Under the pieces are notes generated by a model, which ran no database searches, was not told where the DNA came from, and saw only the letters and a list, made by a program, of their open reading frames with translations. A program made the translations under genes and the position numbers. Of a DNA stretch of 64,000 nucleotides, positions 13,279-26,353 are shown piece by piece; positions within the stretch are counted from its first letter, which is position 1; each line of letters opens with the position of its first letter. The stretch is from Lobosporangium transversale (taxonomy: Eukaryota > Mortierellomycota > Mortierellomycetes > Mortierellales > Mortierellaceae), in contig NW_019029034.1 of the NCBI RefSeq assembly GCF_002105155.1, forward strand, positions 215,832 through 279,831, in the 5' to 3' direction.

Positions 13279-14480
13279 ACCAAAATGACCTATCAAGCTG
13301 AGCAAACATGTTTGCCAGAAGCAAAAGAAAATCACCAGCTTAACACATAGGAATTTCAAAAAAGGTTCTATCAGGCCATTCACCGTTCAAAAGGAAATTA
13401 TTAACATTCGTTCTGCTCAAAGTGTCAAACAAAGAAATAACAAAAAAACAAAAAAAAAAGAAATGAAAAAATACTTTGTTCTTGAATCTCTGACTTGATT
13501 GTAACGTAAAATACGACCAGAAAATACATGGCAATAGTGACCGAGATAAAGTTGATGATAGTAATATAAACCTTTCCATATGCAAAACTATACATGGTTT
13601 CGCAATAAAGGCCTTTATACTCTAATATTACTGCCGCGATCGTTGTTGCAGGCTTCACGACTACATACTGAAGTACTCCATATGACATCATGCGTAAGAA
13701 CAGCTCGCCTTGAGGATTATAATACCAGCAGTTGAGAGGAAAAACCAGCTTCATACGCTCGGGTCCTGCATTAATACGGGATTTGCGTACTTCTGTGTCT
13801 TCGCCGAGATAGGTGAGTAGAAGCATAAAGAAGGAGTGGATCACAAAAGCCTCATAGCAATCGCGAATTGTCTCATAGTAGATGGCTTGCTTGTAAAACC
13901 GGTAAGAGAGAAATGAAATGAAAGAGTAAATGGGTATCATAAGCACAATTCGCATAATATGCCGCTGCTCTGCTGGCTATTAATTTTGAAGAAATAAAGT
14001 GATATGAAATAATAGTCAATATTACATTTCTTCTATTTTGGAACCATTTTTCCTGTCGAGTACAGCAGTTTGTATCCAGACCTAAAGATCGATCTGTGAA
14101 CCCTTTCATCATATACCTTTGTATAATTGCGAGCATGTTTATAGAGTAGACGGAACGAAATGACGGTCGAAAGGAAAGTACAAATTCCCGCAATGCCCCA
14201 TCCAATGTAATGGCCTAGATACAAATGATGTGTATGTTACAACAGTGCAGCTCCCCAAATCAAGTACCTTTTTTAAGGTGGAAATAGACAGTTGGGATCA
14301 GAAACAAGGATACTCACGCTTCCATGTAATACTATGACCATCATAGAACTGGCTTGGATCTGTGGCCTCCAGGTCGTAATTTGGACAAGTCGGAGCCATC
14401 CCTTTTAGAGTGTATGTGGAAGAGACAAGCCAAAGAAGAATGAGCGTGTACAATGACCAGTGAGAGTGAATGACATTCAC
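12587..14480 (-). CDS. TMEM184/DUF300-family membrane protein (organic solute transporter alpha-like)
   Basis: This is a seven-helix membrane protein of the TMEM184/Ost-alpha (LAZ1) family, found in endomembranes and vacuoles; its biochemical role is poorly defined. Family signatures are visible across exons: GHYIGWGIAGICTFLSTVIS, the join PAEQRHIMRIVLMIPIYSF (acceptor near 13979), YETIRDCYEAFVIHSFF, CYYNP-type sequence (NCWYYNPQGELFL), LQYVVVKP and LVIFFCFWQTCLLSLIG. The cytosolic tail is basic and Ser-rich, and TAG is at 12587-12589. The extreme 5' end is uncertain. A hydrophobic signal-like segment (SLYTLILLWLVSS) is encoded near 14470-14410, but no in-frame ATG precedes it; an acceptor-like ttaatcag just upstream suggests a further 5' exon. 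An in-frame ATG after this segment lies near 14398. Confidence 0.85.
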
Positions 14481-15432
14481 TGATTAAGTCAGGAGAAAAA
14501 GAAAGAAGAGTGAAAATAGTCCAGCTGCACCCGCCACTCCTGTTTCAAGATTGATGGCACACAACAGCCCACATCTCCTACTCTTTTTGGACGGACAATC
14601 GGCAAATTTGGCAGTGAATAGGTCAAGTGAACAAATCCGATATTACAGCGAATCAGAGTGTCCTTTTTCAGTTTAAGCTTTTTCTTCTCTTTTTGGACGC
14701 TCCTTAATCCTTCCACTGCTATTGCGCGTAAATTTCAACACCCTTCATGTCTCCTCTAATTAAAAAAAAAAAAAAAAAAAACAGCTATTAAGACCTTCTT
14801 TCCTTATGCCGAACTTTAAGCATATTGATTCCTACATCGAAAGTCCCCTGCCTCTTGCGATCCACCCTTTTGAATAATTTAATGAGAATGCGGACATGGA
14901 TGTATATATAATAAATGTTGAAGTTCATAGTAAAGCTTATGTATATACATAACACTTTGGCTACAGCTCCGTGCTTGTGTAACAGCCCATGTAAAATCAT
15001 TGTTGAACACATGTATATTTATATATAAATATATATATAATAACATATTCATATCCTATCAGTAACGCAACAAGTTTACAACTGCTATTCAGCAGAATAT
15101 TTAAAATTGAAATTGTGCACATAAAGGAAACTCAAATCACTTTATGCAAATAGGGAGTTTGACCCTTTAATTCCATGACCATCGATTAATACACCATCCA
15201 TTCATCTGTCCGTGTTCCATCTCGTTCTGCATCTCACTCTCTTTCTTTCGTTCTTTTTTTTTTGTTCATTCATTCATCTTTCATACTTCCTCTCCTCCAT
15301 CCATTTATTATTCTCTCCTTCCTCCTCTCGCTCTTCCGCTCTTAGTCCTTCTTTCACATCCATCCATCGGACAACTAGAAACGACCCCTTCCTTTTCTCA
15401 TCATCTGTCTATCTTCTCCCTGAATATCAGAC
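14481..15432. promoter_or_regulatory. Divergent promoter region, CT-rich septin leader
   Basis: The spacer separates the TMEM184 5' end (which may extend into it) from the septin ATG. It has an A-run at 14762-14780, AT microsatellite-like DNA around 15010-15045, and a dense CT-rich block at about 15210-15420 reaching the septin start codon. No credible ORF is present. Confidence 0.5.
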
Positions 15433-16993
15433 ATGTCGCAGCCCCAGGTCGGAACCGGCATCGGTATTGCCAACTTGCCTAATCAGCGCCACAAGATTGT
15501 TGCCAAGCGTGGTGCCAACTTCACAATGATGGTTTGCGGTAAGTTTTTGTATGCATGAAGAGGCATTGGATGGAGACATTCCAGATGAGAAGTTTCGAAT
15601 GTACCTCCATATCAAGAAAAAATTGACACGTATTACATTCCTTAGGTGAGTCTGGACTTGGAAAGACGACATTCATCAACACTCTCTTCACTACCACCAT
15701 CAAGACTCCCAAGAACCACAAGCGACGCTTCAATAAGACGGCCGAGAAGACTGTTGAGATTGAAATCATTCGTGCTGGTAGGTACACTACCCTTTCTCCA
15801 TTTATCCTTCCAAATCATTTATAAGCCATCAAGCCTTTGGCCGTGTGTGGGCAGCATCCCTTGAATTGGGGTAGAACCACCGATCAACACTTAATGGATG
15901 TCTGCTTCAATAAGTCCACAGCTATAGAGATACAACCATAAATATGTAGCTTTGTCTACTCTGGATTTCTTTTCTTATTATTTCCACTCTCATTTTGAGT
16001 AGCCAAGTGAGTGAAATGAATGGAAGAAGTCTGGTGGACTAGTCAGCGCCCTTTGTATCCATATCTCTTTCCTTAGCTCTGATGTGTTGGCTCAACACAA
16101 CTGGCAACTGGCTCTTTCCTTTTTTTTTTTTTCTGTCTTTCATCCTCTCTCTATCTGAGCATTAAATCCTCTACTTTCTCGTTCCTCTTGGGAAGCCAGC
16201 TTATTTATGTTTAAATTCAATGCTTTATGCACTCCTTTCCTTTCAAGCTTCATACTCAAATGGTTTTTGCATGAGAGATAAAAGAGTTGTAAGCCCTTGA
16301 TCAGTGCTTTGTTTTTACATCCACTTATTTGAATGAATATTGGTATAAGTTGGCCTCTTGTTTTTATGCATGCTTTATTTTCTCCAGCGCTTTCTGAGTG
16401 GTTTTTACTTTTTTTCTGATCCTTCTCCTGCCTCAGAATCTTCTGAGCTTTTATTTCTGTGCCACTCTATAATTATGGTCCCACCATCAATTCAGCAAAA
16501 TGCTCTCAATTCAAAATAAACAAAAAACTACCACAAAATGAACTTGCATCATCAAATTTCCTTAGTTTCCGACACACAAAAGAAAAAAATATTCTGTCGT
16601 TAACCTCTTCATCATTTCTTTGTCTCCTTATTGTGTTTGAAAAATAGAACTTGAGGAGAAGCAATTCCATGTTAAACTTTCGGTGATTGATACTCCTGGA
16701 TTTGGAGACTATACCAACAACCGCGACAGCTGGATGCCCATTATTGACTTTATCGATGATCAGCACGAATCATACATGCGTCAGGAACAACAGCCCAAAC
16801 GCCATGAGCTGAGCGATATGCGTGTCCACTGCTGCTTGTATTTCATTCGCCCAACTGGACATACCTTGAAGCCTTTGGACATTGAGGTCATGAAGCGCTT
16901 GGGAACTCGCGTCAACTTGATCCCTGTCATTGCCAAGGCAGATACTCTGACTCCTACCGACTTACACAAATTCAAGAAGCGTGTATGTCATTG

Positions 16994-17024
<31 letters not shown>

Positions 17025-17898
17025 CTGAAGATATAACGCTCGGGACTCATACCTTTATTACTATTATATTACTTTATCGTCATTGCTATTAGATCTTGGA
17101 GGTTATTGCAGCTCAGAACATCCAATGTTATTCGTTCCCACTTGAGAGCGATGACGAGGCTAGTACTAAGCGCAACATGAGCATTATGGCTGCAATGCCC
17201 TTCTCTATCATTGGCAGCACAGACGACGTCGTCGCTGCTGACGGTCGTACTGTCAAGGGACGCCAGTACTCCTGGGGAGTCGCTGAAGGTATAGAAATGA
17301 ACTTTTTGTTGCTGTTGCTATTGTCAGAGTCCTATCTATCATCCATTAATGTTTTTGCTTGATATTGCATTACTCCTATTGATAGTCGAGAATGAGGATC
17401 ATTGCGACTTCAAGAAACTCCGCCAGTTGTTGATTCGTACACATATGCTGGATCTGATCAGCTCGACTGAAGAAACTCATTACGAAAATTACCGCCATGC
17501 TCAGATGGAGACCCGCAAAATTGGAGAGGCCAAGTACGTATTACTCATCTTATTATATATATATAATTACTATTGTCTTTGATGTAGACAAGATCGCTGT
17601 TGAACAATCTAGGGAAATCACAGAAGCTAACTCCTCTTCCTCCTCACTTTCCTTGCTTTTCTATTTTAGGGTCAAGACTGTTACCAACCCCAAATGGAAG
17701 GAGGAAGAAGAGGCTCTGCGCAAACGCTTCACTGAGCAGGTCAGACTGGAGGAGAACCGATTCAGATCATGGGAACAACAGCTTATTGCTGAGCGTGACC
17801 GTCTGAACAAGGATCTGGAAGCAGAACATTCACACATCAAGGCTCTGGAAGCTGAACTCGAATCCATGCAGGTTGGCCTTTCTCCCAAGCGCAAGTAA
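15433..17898 (+). CDS. CDC12: Septin, Cdc12/AspC group
   Basis: This is a septin, a GTP-binding filament protein that forms hetero-oligomeric rods and higher-order rings or collars at the membrane. The ATG at 15433 is followed by [18 protein letters not shown], typical of the Cdc12/AspC group. The P-loop GESGLGKTT forms across the first intron (donor 15539), DTPGFGDY (G3) starts near 16685, and AKAD (G4) is at about 16935. The septin unique element follows ([10 protein letters not shown] and RTHMLDLI). The C-terminus is an acidic/basic coiled coil ending LSPKRK before TAA at 17896. There are about seven exons and roughly 390 residues, as expected. One intron (15778-16647) is 870 bp, far longer than its neighbours. 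It is convergent with beta-tubulin. Group assignment rests on N-terminal motifs. Confidence 0.92.
15778..16647 (+). other. 870-bp intron of the septin gene
   Basis: The intron is bounded by G|gtaggt and aaatag|AA, and the splice restores IIRAELEEKQ. Other introns in this gene are about 60-120 bp. The intron is T-rich with no sustained ORF. No RNA gene could be recognised by eye. Confidence 0.75.
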
Positions 17899-18483
17899 AA
17901 AAAAAAAAAAAAAAGAAAAAAAAAAACCCCCCCGCACTGTTTTTTCATGCCCTCTATCTGGGATGGACGGATATGCTCTCAAAGACGGAATTTTGTTTTT
18001 TTTTTTTATGAATAATTCTATTACAATGTATTGTTGATTGAAGGAAAGAGATAAAGCTATTGCTTGCGCAAGATAATACCAAGCTTCATAATAAATTGAT
18101 CTTATATCAACCTAAAGTTGATATTAATTAGCTATAAAGTTTTTTTCAGCATGGGATGGAAACATGAATGAATCGGGGTGTGTCCCAAATAGAGTTTGTA
18201 TATGGGCATGTCGCAACCACATTCCAACATGATGCATCAGGAACAAACACAAACAGAAAAGAAAAACAAAGACGCATGAATAAAAAGAGCCAATTTTCCC
18301 GCTCAACGGATTTTCAGCTGAATCTTTTTATTTATATTCTTTTTTTATTACTGTTGCTTGTGTTTAATACAAATCGCAAAGAAAAGAAAAATGGTCTCGG
18401 CGAGTTTAGTGCAGTGTGAGCTCCATCCATCTGAGGGCACTAAAAGGTAAAATGACTATTTATCAATCTATTATTTATGGTGC
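17899..18483. other. Convergent spacer between septin and beta-tubulin
   Basis: It starts with A-runs directly after the septin stop, then a short C7 tract and AT-rich DNA. It holds the two 3' UTRs. No gene is supported. Confidence 0.4.
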
Positions 18484-20988
18484 TTAAATCTCCATTTCCT
18501 CATGACCTTCATCACCATAATCACCAACATCCTCGTCCTCGATGGTGGCGTCCTGATACTGTTGGTATTCAGACACCAAGTCGTTCATGTTGGATTCTAT
18601 TTAGAAAATGATTTAATAAAAAAAATATAAAAAAAAAAAAAAAAAAAAAAAACACAGGAGTTAGTCATAACCCACACCCGGATTTTCCATGGTATTGCTG
18701 CCATAAATTAAAAGGTTCATACCAGCTTCTGTGAATTCCATTTCATCCATGCCTTCACCAGTGTACCAATGCAAGAAAGCCTTGCGACGGAACATGGCAG
18801 TGAATTGCTCAGAAATACGTTTGAAGAGCTCCTGAATAGCAGTGGAGTTTCCAATGAAGGTGACCGACATCTTGAGACCACGAGGTGGAATATCACAGAC
18901 AGCAGTCTTGACATTGTTGGGGATCCATTCAACAAAATACGAGCTGTTCTTGGACTGAACGTTGAGCATCTGTTCATCAACTTCCTTAGTCGACATACGA
19001 CCGCGGAACATGGCAGCGACGGTCAAGTAACGACCGTGGCGAGGATCTGATGCGGCCATCATGTTCTTGGCGTCAAACATTTGCTGAGTTAACTCAGGAA
19101 CAGTTAATGCGCGGAAGGATGCCGAGTTGTTGGCAGTCAAAGGAGCAAAGCCAACCATAAAGAAGTGAAGACGAGGGAAAGGAACTATAGAAAGAAGTTG
19201 TGTAAGATGTGCCCTGAATTAGCATGGAAATGGACAAGATGGGTGTGAAATTAAGATATCATTTGTTAATGCATACCCAAGTTAACGGCCAACTTCCTCA
19301 AGTCAGCATTGAGCTGACCGGGGAATCGAAGCGAAGTGGTGATACCGCTCATAACGACAGAGACCAAGTGGTTAAGATCGCCATAACTGGGGGCAGTGAG
19401 TTTGAGGGTACGGAAGCAAATATCATAGAGAGCATCGTTGTCAATACAGAAAGTCTCGTCAGAGTTCTCGACCAATTGATGAACAGACAGAGTTGCATTG
19501 TAGGGTTCAACAACCGTATCTGACACCTAACAAAGCAAAAGATTTAGTCAGCTCAAAGTCTACTTAAGCCTCTTTTCATCGCGAAGTCAAGAGGAGGATA
19601 ACATCCTATCAATCTTAATCAGTCAACTGTTTCTAAAGGGAAAATGGGCTCCTTGCACAGTTTTAACATGCCCCTGTCACTACAATAGCTGTCGTAACCC
19701 TAAACCTCTTCTAGATCACCCGAAAGAGACTGAAACAATGATCGAAAGGAGTAAAACCGCAATCAAAACTTGAATGAAATATATCGCAGGAGAAAGTGAA
19801 CCATGCGGAGCCAAGCGCAGAGGCATCATCAATATTGACAACAACAACATGAAACGATAAATGCGCCTTTTAAATTCTTTCCTTGACCCACCAACTCCCA
19901 ACATCACTGAAAATTGATGGGATGTCCAATAAAAAGAAAACAAACACAGAGTGCCTTTGTTTTTGACAACAATTTTAAAGCCATCTTTTCCATCTCAAAA
20001 TGACAGCAATGTCGTATTATATCCAAATGAGAGATGCTCAATAATCAAATGCCTTCTCTCTTTTTGCGGAACTGCAATTGAGTTATAACCAGAGCGTTAT
20101 TTTTTTTTTTTCTTTTCATAAATGAATGTGCCCAAACATCCCGCCCTGCATCCCTCGGCAAGGAGATATCTCGAAGCGAGTAACAATGAAGAGCCTGCGT
20201 CAATGTTAAATGATAATAAACTCGCTGCTGAGTGTGCCCAAAAAAAACCTTTCCCCTATGGCAACTTCCACTCGCACCACGAGAGAATGGGTCAAAGGGC
20301 CATAAGAAATAAAGCTTAAAACGAACGAGATGGAAATCGATGACCTGTCAAGAAAGCACCTCTTCAACTCATTCCCGCACCCCCTGGCAAAACCAACTCG
20401 AATAAAAAAAGGAGACGCGTCTCATAGCATAAACTTTCAAAGAAGTGGAGGAAAAAACGCAATTACCTTTGGAGAAGGCATGACGGAGAATGTGCACATC
20501 ATGCGATCAGGGTATTCTTCACGAATCTTAGAAATCAGGAGAGTTCCCATACCAGAGCCAGTACCGCCTCCTAACGAGTGCGTAATCTGGAATCCTTGGA
20601 GACAGTCGCAAGATTCAGCCTCCTTGCGGACAATATCAAGGACCGAGTCGACAAGCTCGGCACCCTCAGTGTAATGACCTTTGGCCCAGTTGTTGCCAGC
20701 GCCACTCTGGCCAAAGACATAGTTATCGGGGCGGAAAAGTTGGCCAAATTCGCCAGTGCGGATAGCGTCGATGGTGCCGGGTTCAAGATCAACGAGGATG
20801 GCACGAGGGACATATTTGCCGCCAGATGCTTCATTATAGTAGACGTTGATGCGTTCAAGCTGCAAGTCCGAGTCACCATTGTAGACACCGGTGTTGTCGA
20901 TACCGTGTTCCTCACTGATGACCTCCCAGAACTTGCCTCCAATCTGGTTTCCGCACTGACCGGTTTGCAAATGGACAATCTCACGCAT
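18484..20988 (-). CDS. Beta-tubulin
   Basis: This is beta-tubulin, the GTP-hydrolysing subunit of microtubules. The start is [17 protein letters not shown], with the canonical MREI autoregulatory start. The GGGTGSGMG loop starts at residue 140. Exon 1 (20988-20467) ends after codon 174, exon 2 starts at 19526 ([10 protein letters not shown]), and a later acceptor gives [13 protein letters not shown]. The last exon encodes [18 protein letters not shown] and an acidic tail ending EEMEI before TAA at 18484-18486. Counting residues puts Phe at 167, Glu at 198 and Phe at 200 (the benzimidazole-sensitive state at these sites), Cys at 165, and IDND where IDNE is usual. The gene is intact. The first intron is unusually long (940 bp). 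Confidence 0.97.
19527..20466 (-). other. 940-bp intron of the beta-tubulin gene
   Basis: The donor is AAG|gtaatt and the acceptor ttgttag|GTG, and joining them restores the conserved PSPKVSDTVV. Short plus-strand frames inside show no recognisable protein. It is much longer than the other introns of this gene (about 90-120 bp). Confidence 0.85.
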
Positions 20989-23619
20989 GATGAATTTGTA
21001 ATGTAAGAAAGGTGATGTTAGAAATTAATGAATTAGTAAGGGGACGACGAAAACGCGCCAGAAGACTGAATAAGGAAATGGATGATGACGAATGGATATA
21101 TTATAAAGGGAAGAGGAGAAGGATGGAACTGGCTAAAGAAGGAGGAACAAAGGTATAGAACAGAGGAGGAAAAGAGAAAAGAGAAAAAAGAAAAGAAGAG
21201 GAAGATTGCTTTTTAAGCTTGATGGGAGGGAATAGGGGAAGGAGTGAGAGCTTCTTTTTTCGACCTCTTGCGGGACAGAAAAGAAAAAAAAAAAAAAAAA
21301 AAAAAAAAGCGCGCTGCATGCAGGTTACTGGACAAACAGAAGTATTCAACAATCACTTCAGAAATGCATATAACCTATCCAAATGCACAAAAGCAAGATG
21401 AAGCTCCATGCTCTCATCCATGATGTCTTTATAAATTTATCCCTTGCTGTTGCAGCATGCTCTCATCTTTTACCTTTTTTTTTTTTTTACAGTAATCTAT
21501 GCTTTGTACATGTACCTTAGCTTACACCTCCATCACCCAGGCATAGTGAATATAGTGTGGAGTATGAACCCTAAAAGCCGGGCGCAACCTTTCGTCCCTC
21601 TGGCTCCACTGACTCTATTATTTTTTTAGCTCTGTCTTTGCTTTTGATCTGGCAGACACAGTAGCTAATCACATTGTCCGCAGTGGTTTTAATGGGAGAA
21701 TTTCTTGGTTATCTCCAGTCTTATCTTCTGCGCACATTAGCAAACAGATGCATTCTATTGAAATTCAGACGCGTCTTTTAACCTTTCTCTACCATTATTT
21801 CTCCCAATCTCTCTCTCAAAAAAGAAAGAAACTTCTCATCGCCAGGCCTCTCTCACGCTTCTGTCTCTACGAGCAAGGACTGGTGAAATATCCTTCTCTC
21901 TTTCTCTAAATACAAGGTGATTTCAATAAATTTGGTTGCAAATCTCGACTTCCCTTTTTTCCATCACTGGAGTTGTATGATAGTATTCAGTCATCCAGAG
22001 AAAACCCTCCATAGATCGTATAGGCACTAAGTAAGCCATCTGTGCAAATCTTCGTTGTATTCCTTTATTAGATCTGCAGCACAAGGTGTTGCAAGGTTGA
22101 GCCCATTTTGGGAAATAACAACAGTCGCTCTGAATAAAACATTCCTAAGGCATGGAACAAAGCATCAGCATACAGAAAATGCGTATGTATATGTATACAT
22201 ATATATATATAATATACACTAATCGCTTTTCTGTAAATGCAAGCCTTTTTAAATTAGACAGTCAACCCCGGATGTATCCAAAAAAGGAAATGGAAGTTCT
22301 ATTGATCTGATAGGTTTACTCCTCCTGGGCCAATCGCGACACGTGAAAGGAATGCTATGCTATGCTACAAGGCATTCCATGGACAAAGGGAAGATCAAGT
22401 GTCGTTCAAAAGTGGATCACGTTCAACTATTAAGAAAACTGACATAATGTCATACCTGGGTGCGAAAGGCAGATTTCCAACGTCGAACAATAGAAAACAA
22501 AGATGATTCTTGCTCGCATGGCATTTACAATCAATGTAAACAAAGTTTCATGCACGTTCTTGCTGCACGAGGCTATTGGTGTATTTGTATACTTTGACAC
22601 TTTGAACAGACTCTGGACCCTGAACCGTATTTCCCCGATTCTACTGCTTTTCTTTCAGTGTTTGTCTCTTTAACCTCGCTCCATCTCAATCGGCTCCACT
22701 CTCAGACTGAATCTACTTCAGCTGACTTGCATTTGTTATTGTATGAATATCCAGTATTTTGTGTACATCCTTCCTTGCAGATACACCATTTACAGTAGGT
22801 TGCAAAACCAATCTTGAATTGAGATGGAATTATAGGAGAAAGTGAGCATCAAACGGATGGATTGAGCCAGCACATGTTGGCTTTTTTTTTTATATTTTTC
22901 TGAGCAAATAACCCCGCACACAAAAATAAAATAAAAATACAGTTGACCTCAAGTTGTGAGTAATCGATCGCATCTCTCAAATAATCTTCCGCTCGTCTCC
23001 ATTTTTTCTCTCTTCCTTCCTCACCTCTCTCCACTCCTCTTCCCATCCTATCCTTCCATCCACCTCCTTACTGCCCCTCAGGTCCGTTGGTAAGCATTGC
23101 AAGTTTTGTATGGATCTGTCTCATGATGCATTATACAGTCCCACATCAGCATTATTACCAGAGGTCAATTCTTTCATCGTGATTTTGGCCCCATGATTCC
23201 TATTAAGAATCGTCGGAACACTGTGACAATGCCAAATTACAATTATTATTATTTTAATGAATTTGCGTATGAACAGACAAGGGTGGATCGGGACTGGAAA
23301 TATCGGGATCAAAGAGGAGTGGATGCCAACTTGAAATACGATCACAATGATTGTGTGAATGATCTACTCCGCTCATCTCCCTCCAATCTACAACTTACAA
23401 ACTGAGCATCAGTAACTTAAAGATGGCGAAGTAGTGGATGATGATGGTTCATTGTGTTTGTGTGAGATTCATAATTCTACCTGATCAAGATCTCGAAGAG
23501 GATTATGTCATGCCTATATTTTACTTTGTGTACCTGAATTGACTTTGTTTTTTAAACATATTTCTTTTAGAGCTTTCCCTTATAAATTATAATATCACTT
23601 CTCTCTCCTTCCCTCCGCA
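20989..23619. promoter_or_regulatory. 2.6-kb divergent spacer between beta-tubulin and mitochondrial carrier
   Basis: The tubulin side carries a GA-rich block on the plus strand (about 21100-21240, CT-rich in the transcript) and an A-run at about 21283-21308. A second CT-rich block lies at about 22985-23075, and a short one (ctctctccttccctccgc) precedes the carrier ATG. Small AT repeats occur at 22190-22215. I see no gene or recognisable RNA here. Confidence 0.45.
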
Positions 23620-26007
23620 ATGTCACAAAAGACTGCCTTCTCATCAAGTATCTCGAATGAAGTTGCCGTCGAGCGATATAAGCGTGTCTTCCATAGATTC
23701 GCATCGATTGAAAAGAACGGTGAAAAGTTCATGACTAAGGATGACTTTGTGAATGCCATCGCACCTGGTGAGGACTACAAGAGACTTCAGCGCTCACAGT
23801 ACGGTGTCCTCTTCAATGTCGCCGATCAGTCCAAGAGCGGCATCTTGTCGTTATCAGATTTGTAAGTCAAACAGAAAAGGCTTTAAAAAAAAACGTCTTT
23901 GCTGGATTGGGTGGTTTGCTTCTTGCTTTTACAATCTTTAACTAAATTTTTTTTTTTCCTCACACTAAAATAAAGTATCGTTTTTGAGAACTTGTTGACA
24001 CGTCCTGATGCAGAATACGAGATCGCATTCCGCCTCTTTGACACAAAAGGGTCAGGTACCATCACGCGTGAGCAGTTTAAGCAAATCTTATCTGCCAACA
24101 TTGGACCCGATGCCATAGCTTTCGACTTTGATTGTGAATGGCTCAAGCTGTACACTGGAGGCAAATCAGCCACGCATGAGATGCCCTATAAGGAATTTAC
24201 ACAGGTTCTGAAGGGTCTTCAGGCAGAGCGACTCCGTCAAGCCTTCAAATACTATGATACCCAGGCCATTGGCTACATCACCCCTGACGAATTCAGGCGC
24301 ATCATAATCGACATCGCTGGACACAAGCTGTCGGATCATGTCCTCGATAACTTACCTACGCTTGCTAATGTTTATGCTGGGAACAAGATCTCATTTGCAA
24401 ACGTCATGGCTTTTTACAACGTCATTCGTGAAATGGACATGGTGGAGCGCATCATCCGCAAGGCTGTGTCAGAGAGCAAGGATGGCACCATCACTAAGGC
24501 TGACTTTTTAAACACCGCAGCTAAGGAAACTCGCTTTGCTTTATTCACACCCATGGAAGCCGACATCATCTTCCATTTCGCTGGTCTTGATAATACCTCA
24601 GGCAAGTTGACTCTGCGTGACTTTTACCGTCTGCTAGAGTCCAAATGGGAGCATGCCGCCGCCCCTGTTGCTGTCCTTGCCGAACCTGAAGTGAAACATG
24701 GCCGTATCCATGATCTGCTGAAGGGATCTTGTAAGCAATTTTTTTTTCTTTTATTTTGTTTTATTTTATTTTATTTTTCATTAGATATACGATAAATTAT
24801 GTGAGTTAAAAAAGCAAGCATGAGCTCATAAGCTGACTCGCGTTTTAACCCCTGTTTGTACAAAAAAATTAGACGGTTTCTTGTTGGGATCTATCAGTGG
24901 TGCTGTTGGTGCCACTGTCGTTTATCCTATTGACCTTGTCAAGACTCGTATGCAAAATCAGCGTTCCAAGGTCGTTGGAGAGCTGTTGTACAAGAACAGT
25001 ATCGATTGCTTTAAGAAGGTCATAAAGAATGAAGGCGTGCTTGGTCTCTACCGTGGTCTTGGTCCCCAGTTGGTTGTAAGTAACTTGTAAAGAAGGCTTA
25101 TATGTTGAAAAACATTGGTTTTTCCACTTAAATAACATTTTTTTTCTTTCGAATTCATGACGTGTCACAGGGTGTTGCGCCAGAAAAAGCTATCAAGTTG
25201 ACCATGAATGACTTGGTCAGGAAACATCTTACAGATAAGGACGGCAACATCACGTTCACCAGCGAGTTAATTGCCGGTGGTGTTGCAGGAGGTTCTCAGG
25301 TGGTATTCACTAATCCTCTGGAGATTGTCAAAATTCGTCTCCAAGTGGCTGGTGAGGCTGCCAAGTCAATGGATATCAATGCCCCACGTCCTGGTGCCGT
25401 CCAAATCGTTCGTAACCTAGGTATTGTAGGTCTTTACAAGGGCGCAAGCGCGTGCTTGCTCCGTGATATCCCCTTCTCTGCTATCTACTTCCCTGTCTAT
25501 GCTCATTTAAAGAAGGACCTCTTCAAGGAAGGCCCAGATCACCGCTTGACTATCGGCGAGCTTCTTATTGCTGGTGCTGTCGCTGGTATGCCTGCGGCTT
25601 ACTTCACTACCCCTGCAGATGTGATCAAGACTCGCCTGCAAGTTGAAGCAAAGAAAGGCCAGAGCACCTATAACGGCATCACTGATGCTGCCCGTAAAAT
25701 CTACAGAGAAGAAGGCTTCCGTGCTTTCTTCAAAGGAGGCCCTGCTCGTATCTTCCGCTCCTCACCTCAGTTCGGTACGACTTTAATGGTCTATGAAATT
25801 CTCCAGCGTGCTTTCCCTTTCGATGGTAAGCAGCCAGCTCTTAACAAAGATCTTGCCCAAGCTGCTGCTCCTGGTGAGGACCTGAGCTATCTTCAGTCCA
25901 AAAATGCCCTCAAGATTCTCCTGGATGTCCACTACAAGTTCGGCATTGTTCCCACCACGAACATTAAGCTTCCCGGTGCCGCCGCCGCCATCACTGGCAC
26001 TGCATAG
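23620..26007 (+). CDS. AGC1: Mitochondrial aspartate/glutamate carrier with EF-hand domain (aralar/citrin type)
   Basis: This is an inner-membrane carrier of the SLC25A12/13 type that exchanges aspartate for glutamate and proton, serving the malate-aspartate shuttle. The N-terminal half (about 340 residues) is the calcium-sensing EF-hand region, for example [17 protein letters not shown] and the [17 protein letters not shown] loop. The C-terminal half holds three mitochondrial-carrier repeats with the [16 protein letters not shown] and PADVIKTR signatures (PX[DE]XX[KR]). Introns at about 23862-23975, 24731-24871 and 25078-25170 splice in frame (SDFIVFENLL, KGSYGFLLGS, PQLVGVAPEKA). The stop is at 26005. 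The frame is intact and the length is usual for the full EF-hand type, unlike the shorter yeast Agc1. Confidence 0.94.
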
Positions 26008-26353
26008 CCTTAAAGGGAGATACAATCAAACCTATTCCCATCTTTGACTACACTTCATTTCATTTTCTTTTTCACATTTTGTATCTTAATGTCGATCATC
26101 AACATCATTTAGACATGTCAGCATAAAAATATAGAGATATCCTATTCTAAATAGTCTACTTGCAGAGCATGATATTTAATCGCCAAGTTCTCTCAAATGC
26201 TTTACCATGCATGAATCAATACGTTAGAGTCTGTCTCTGCTCTCTTTTCAACTCGAGGGCCTGTGCACTTATTGTTCACGTGCACAATTTTGATAGACTT
26301 CAAGAAATTTTAAACCACTCGATTTTCAATCACATTCAGTGCATTCAGTGGCC
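26008..26353. other. Short spacer between tandem genes
   Basis: It holds the carrier 3' UTR and the upstream region of the NIP30-like gene. It is AT-rich, with no gene or clear signal. Confidence 0.35.

Noticed and set aside
20122-20674. Plus-strand frames inside and across the first beta-tubulin intron
   Set aside because: No recognisable protein; partly antisense to the tubulin exon.
23193-23405. 70-codon frame upstream of the aspartate/glutamate carrier
   Set aside because: Low-complexity Asn/Tyr composition and no supporting context; it lies in the probable promoter.
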